Both the position numbers and the translations under genes were made by a program. A DNA stretch of 64,000 nucleotides from positions 4,056,017 to 4,120,016 of the forward strand of contig NW_003101678.1 of NCBI RefSeq assembly GCF_000003855.2, in the 5' to 3' direction. The DNA comes from Blastomyces gilchristii SLH14081 (taxonomy: Eukaryota; Ascomycota; Eurotiomycetes; Onygenales; Ajellomycetaceae). Positions 59,329-64,000 of this stretch are shown here, piece after piece. Each line of letters opens with the position of its first letter. The first letter of the stretch is position 1. The notes below the pieces were generated by a model. The model saw nothing but the letters and a program-made list of their open reading frames with translations, was not told the DNA's origin and did no database searches.

Positions 59329-59750
59329 TTGTTATTTGCGGAGCGAAGCGAAGCAATATGTTAGGTGCTCTCAAAACCTTATTAGAATAGTGTGGAAGGT
59401 GTAAAGCTTGCTTGATTGAAAAGGTTGCTAGCTTGTGAGAAGTTATTTGCAGAGCGAAGCGAAGCAATATGTTAGATGCTTTCAAAACCTGATTAGAATT
59501 GAAGGTGCAATCTTGCAGGCCCCCATTCTGTGATATGATTGATTGAAAAAATGCACACCTCACGTTACCGCCTATAGACAACCTCACAACAAGCCTGTAT
59601 AGAAATCCGCAATGGCCTGTATAAGTAGTCACCACTTATTAAGCAGGTAATTACTGTGGAAGATGTAAAGCTTGTGTGATTGAAAGGTTGCTAGCTTTGT
59701 GAGAAGTTATATGGTGGAAGGATTAGTAAGCCAGATCACGTGACCTGACA
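59329..59750 (-). repeat. Copia-2 3' LTR (about 420 bp, outer end uncertain)
   Basis: On the minus strand it begins TGTCAGGTCACGTG and can end ..GCAAATAACA (TGTCA/TAACA ends). A purine tract gagtggggg adjoins at 59751-59760, the expected polypurine tract. The outer boundary is a guess, because the other LTR lies outside the window; 59281 is an alternative. Inside are two degenerate copies of a unit of about 110 bp: gagcgaagcgaagcaatatg occurs at about 59340 and 59453, and gtaaagcttg..ttgctagct at about 59402 and 59668. It is almost free of C-to-T damage. Confidence 0.65.
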
Positions 59751-59884
59751 CCCCCACTCATCAGAGTAACTATACATGATGCTATATACAAAATTCACCT
59801 TCAAATCAAGTACAGGTATAAAAAATGACTGGAAAATGTGAAGTAATGAAAAATCAGTCATGATATACATCATTTTTTATCCCT

Positions 59885-60976
59885 CTATTTCTTCATCTTC
59901 ATAATCTCCTTTCAATGTGTATATTTCAATGTTTCAAGTGGTTTAGTAAGCTCATTCACTGCATTCTCAGCAGATGAAACATATCAGATAGATATCTTGT
60001 TCTTGCAGACAAGATCTCAAAGAATGTGAAAACAGACCTCTATATGCTTTGAGTGGTGTGAAATTGCTTCAGAAGAGAATAGCTCTATGATGGACTTATT
60101 ATCAGCATGAATCATATAAGTCAGATCATTGACTGTGATGGAAATGAGATGATCATCAGCATTCAGATTGTTCAGACAGAATGGAATGAATTCAGTGTCT
60201 TCTAGAAGCTCTCAGAGACAGACAAGCTCATATGCAGCCTCAGAGAATGCAATGTATTCAGCCTCTGTTGATGACTTGAAGACCTCTGTTTACCAGCAGC
60301 TCTGTCATGCAACGGGACCACCTGTCATGTAGATGATATAACTGGTGGTTGAACAGAATTCTGAATCCCTACTGGCTCAATCGGCATCTGCATATGCTAC
60401 AGGTTCAATTTCGGCATCTCTGTGATAGGTTATACTCTCATTGATTGAACTCAGTAGATATCAGAGCATACACTTGTATGCAGCCCAGTTCTTTGATGTA
60501 GGCCAGGAGCTGAATCATTCAAGAAATCCTGCAGTGAAGCTCATATCAGAACATGTATTGAATGCCAGATATTGCAGGAATCTGATACCAGATTGATAGA
60601 ACTGTAGAGTAAATTCTGCTGTGTATGTAATCAGTTTCTCATCATCATTCATGAAATCAACATTCTTCTTCATAGAAGTGAATGTAGAATGACAGTCATT
60701 CATTGAGAACTCCTTCAGAAGATTCCTTATAAAGAGAAATTGAGACAATGTCAATGAAGTTGAATCTCTATCAATCTTCATTTCTAGATAGTGATTGAAA
60801 TCCCCTACATTCTTGATCTCATAATTAGCAGTGATTTTGGCTTTGGCCCAGTTCAGATCTTTGATTTTCAGGCTATAGAGATGAATATCATTCACATAGA
60901 TGATTATATAGACCTGTCTTTCATCATGAATAAATAGTTCAGTATTATAGAGACTGACACAGAAGCCTGAGTACAA
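59885..60976 (-). pseudogene. Copia-2 reverse transcriptase end and RNase H
   Basis: Open minus frame 60976-60515 contains VYIIIYVNDIHLYS (catalytic YVDD changed to YVND, at 60900-60889), VGDFNHYLEMKIDRD and a TFTSMKKN-type region, ending at NTCSDMSFTAGFL. Beyond a few stops, RNase H follows: SSTEAEYIAFSEAAYELV (about 60275-60220), MIHADNKSIIELFSSEAIS (60118-60065) and ENAVNELTKPLETLK (about 59970-59925). The YVND change alone would remove polymerase activity. Confidence 0.85.
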
Positions 60977-60999
60977 TAGTATCTTTCACAGCTTCTCAT

Positions 61000-62800
61000 A
61001 TCATAAGAGTGCTGCTTGCTTAAGACTGTAGAGTCTCTGCATCAACTCACACACAAGATTATCACAGTCTTCACAGAATTCTGTGAGTTGATTCATATAT
61101 ATTCATTCATCAGCAGGCAGCTGAGTGTTTAAAAAAGCAGTCATTATATCAATCTGCAGAACATATCATCCCCAAGATGCTGAGATCACTATGAGAGCTT
61201 GTGAGATGAATGCAGAGACAACAGATGCAAAGATTCTTGAGTAATTAACTCTCTTCTGTTGAAGATTTTCACAGACAATTCAGCAGGCCTTATAGCAGAT
61301 AACATCACTCATATTGTTGAACTTTTTATCAAATACTCATTGACTGTGAAGGACACTCATTTGTGGTGTTCTCTTAATCAGTTGTCAGATCTCTATCTGT
61401 TTCAAACAGTTGATCTCTTTAACACAGGCCTTGTAATAATACTTCCATTCCATGAAAGCTTTGACATGTGTGAGGTTTTTCAGGATCAGAAGTGCAGTGA
61501 TCTCAGGATCAGTGAGTAGGTCTTCAAGACTGTTTCTCACTGAAGATTCCCTCACTGTTGATTCTCTCACTATAGTGATATCTCTTATAGATGTCAGAGA
61601 GTCATCAGATTCAACTATGAGTTCTGAGAAGTTCAGTGTATTCTGCACTAAAAAGATAGGTATTCTCACAGAGATTTCATAGTCAATTCATCAATTATTA
61701 GTGAGTATGAGAAATAATGAACACTTAGGTTGAATTTCCTCATCAATGTATAGATCAGAAATCACTGCAGTCTCTTAACAGACTGCAGTGAGTAGGCCTG
61801 ATATCATCAAAGAAATCACTGCAGCTGCTTTACAGACTGTGTTGAGTAGAATCTTTAGATTGTGTATTATCAGTATCAATGAATTGACAAGATGAAGATT
61901 CTTCTGGAAGATAATGTCTTTTGAAATGTATAAACACCTGTTGAAGGGGTTCATCAATCTATAATTGATAAAACCATTATAACTCACAAAAATCAACTCT
62001 TTGAAACAGGAAGCCATCTTATTGATGGGCTTGAAGACTATCTTCAAGAATGCTTTGCAACCCCATCAGCGAATGCTGTGTGCAGAAGATAGAGCTTCAA
62101 GCCAGGCCTCATACAGTGTAATCAGCTTTGTATTTTCAGAGCTCTCATACAATATTATTGAGGTTGGTATAAGGTTAAGCAGTTCTGTGACTGCAATAAC
62201 TGCCTCATCCCACATCTTTTTCAGAGCTGAAGAGTCTATTAATAGTGATCAGGACTTCTCAATGATCAAATTAATCAATTATTCAGATACTTTATCTTGC
62301 TGTGAAGTATGAGAAAAAGTCAGCTCTCATTTTATATCTTCACTGAGCATATATGCTGTGACTGCATTTGAATTCAATTCTTCACAATCTGAGTGAATGA
62401 TTGCAATGCCATGTCCCAGCAGATTCTTGATGAATTGGTTGAAGATCTGTAGATATCTCAATGTCTCATCCTTGCATTTCAATAGAAATATTCACCTTAT
62501 ACAGATGGCATCATCTGTTATCATCATTACAAGCTTCTTGTCAGTGTAAGATGATATATCATTCTCAGTTCCAAGAGTCTCATCATCACTGAATATATTC
62601 ACTCAAACCTTCAAGGCCTTGTGAGTGGCATGACGTGGTGTGAAATTCTTGTAGAAAGCATGTTTCTGTTTAGACTTAATACATATGACACAGAATGATA
62701 ATTTCTTCAGACTGATAATGATAATATCAAATCACAGATTCCTGGTCATTTTTAATATACTATTTTCATCAATATGATCAAGTTGACAATGTCACTCATC
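61000..62800 (-). pseudogene. Copia-2 integrase end and reverse transcriptase start
   Basis: Minus frame 61669-61385 ends EWKYYYKACVKEINCLKQIE, the Copia 'P..Y.EAM....W..A...E...L' entry to reverse transcriptase. Frame 62047-61775 has YNGFINYRLMNPFNRCLYIS..DIIFQKN, the 'GYRLWNP..KKIIISRDVVF' motif at the integrase C-terminus. Both are interrupted by TGA. The plus-strand frames over this area are shadows. Confidence 0.8.
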
Positions 62801-62833
62801 TATCAGAAGCTGTTTCAGAAGAACTGCAGATAA

Positions 62834-63400
62834 TCAAGATAAAGATGAGATAACAAAGGAATCAGTATCTGAATTCTTAGAGTTGATTAACTGTTCAACC
62901 TTCTTACAGCTGAAAGATCTCAAAGACTCAGCATTCAGATCATAATCTGTTGAGATTGTCTTTGATTTCAGAACAGCCACATATGTCACTGCTTCATACA
63001 TTGAGTTGTTCATTATCCCATGAAATGTCGGTGAGCTGTCGGATAGAATGTAAATATTATTATGGAACAGATTGGCATAGAAGATATCACTGTTGATAGA
63101 TGACAGAAACTCAAAGTAGTTCTCAGCATCAACTTGTATATCACAGTGAATATAGCTCTGATGTTTCATAAGTTCAGCAGAGATCAGATTTGCAGATAGT
63201 TCTGGTATATAGTATACATAATTGAATTCTATCAATCTTTTATTCACTGAGATGAATACAGTGCTGACACTCTGAACCTTCATAATAACCTTATTGATCA
63301 CTTGAACTGTTGAATCATTGATTACTATAAGTTCTGAAAATTGTGATCTATCACTTACTATGTGACATCCAGCGCCACTATTTCATATAGTGAGGAGATT
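62834..63400 (-). pseudogene. Copia-2 protease and pre-integrase region
   Basis: A protease-like NSGAGCHI at 63383-63360 (usual D-S-G-A with Asp changed to Asn). Then frame 63301-62834 with FNYVYYIPELSANLISAELM, the VYYVPGLxxNLISV block, and NIYILSD before the GAG-pre-integrase domain. The active-site change shows that the protease is dead. Confidence 0.85.
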
Positions 63401-64000
63401 CTTGTGGGGTTTCACAAAACAGGCTGACACATTGATAACCTCTGCAAGGTTTATTATCTGATAGATGTCTGATTCATCTGTAATAAATAGTTGAGTTCTA
63501 CTCTCACTATTATTCTTTTTCTTCTTTTCTTTGAATTTCTTTATTCTTGCAGTGTTGTTTATCCTTCAATTATTCAGAGCATTGTCTGAATTGATCAATC
63601 AACAGATGTCAAAGTAAGATCTCTCACATTCAGAATATGTAGATGAATTTCCCAATCCCTGATAGTTTCAGAAGCTCTCTTGTATACTGTCACAACCACG
63701 TCCAGTACGGCCTTCACAGGCCGGATTCAATGTATTATTGCTGATAGTCAGTGTGACTGTTGTAGCTGTTGTAGCTGTTGTAGCTGTTATAGCTGAGTTG
63801 GCTGCAGAATCTATATTCTGCAGATTCTTTTTATCTTTTGAAGAATCAAGCTGTGAACAGATTTTCTTCATGAGAAGATCAACATTCAATATCACAGCTG
63901 TGAATTTAAAATCCTGTATCTTCTCTATCTTCTTCTGAACATAATTCCTTCAATTGTTGAGTAGAACTGAGTAGAAGATATTAAATATTCATGCATCTGA
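63401..64000 (-). pseudogene. Copia-2 gag C-terminal part (runs off window)
   Basis: Stop-broken minus-strand coding with a Thr/Ala repeat (SAITATTATTATTVTLTISN, near 63795-63735) and a short Cys-containing segment (ACEGRTGRGCDS, about 63715-63680). A clear CCHC knuckle was not found. The plus-strand Val/Ala-rich frame at 63738-63938 is the shadow of the repeat. Confidence 0.6.

Larger units (their letters stand above)
59329..64000 (-). mobile_element. Copia-2 (Ty1/Copia), 3' part, runs off the window
   Basis: Minus-strand order from the right edge: gag (about 64000-63600), protease (63370), pre-integrase (63301-62834), integrase (about 62800-61900), reverse transcriptase (61700-60515), RNase H (60350-59890), polypurine tract, LTR. 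Integrase before reverse transcriptase defines Copia. Its sequence differs from Copia-1. Moderate damage: most Trp codons are TGA. It may lie at the ADE13 3' flank because the gene island stopped there. Confidence 0.85.

Overview
This is a 64-kb piece of a filamentous ascomycete (Pezizomycotina) nuclear genome. The evidence is one intact purine-biosynthesis gene (adenylosuccinate lyase) with three short GT..AG introns, and about 58 kb of transposons degraded by repeat-directed C-to-T mutation (RIP-like). I cannot name the genus. Reading TGA as Trp restores long transposon frames. The intact gene uses TGG normally, so TGA here reflects mutation of the repeats and not a changed code.

Layout. 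1-9483: one hAT DNA transposon (copy I), truncated by the window edge and by a retrotransposon, carrying a full-length second hAT (copy II, 1362-7138) and a 493-bp non-autonomous derivative (7868-8360), each with a perfect 8-bp target duplication. 9484-19793: a minus-strand Ty3/Gypsy element (Gypsy-1 copy a) containing a fresh tRNA-derived SINE (11584-11962, 12-bp duplication) and hAT copy III (13421-19184). 19794-20460: a short unmutated patch with an unrecognised coding fragment and a direct repeat. 21370-27135: a degraded LINE with gag-like ORF1 and endonuclease/RT/RNase H ORF2. 27136-28017: assembly gap. 28018-54105: a four-level nest. Gypsy-1 copy c was split by Copia-1 (29442-53557), which was split by Gypsy-1 copy b (30487-49426), which holds both Gypsy-2 (35364-42757) and hAT copy IV (43017-48784). 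Target duplications or LTR pairs support each level.

54106-59328 is a normal-composition gene island: a six-exon acyl-CoA synthetase pseudogene (minus strand, three frameshifts, seven nonsense codons) divergent from intact ADE13 (plus strand). 59329-64000: the 3' part of a minus-strand Copia element (Copia-2) with its LTR.

The least ordinary items are: the hAT family, with defined ends, a recognisable transposase and a second zinc-cysteine ORF; a Gypsy-2 element that lost its reverse-transcriptase core yet carries a long antisense reading frame for a Cys-rich protein; and a mutation spectrum that removes CpG and CpC much more completely than CpA, unlike textbook RIP.
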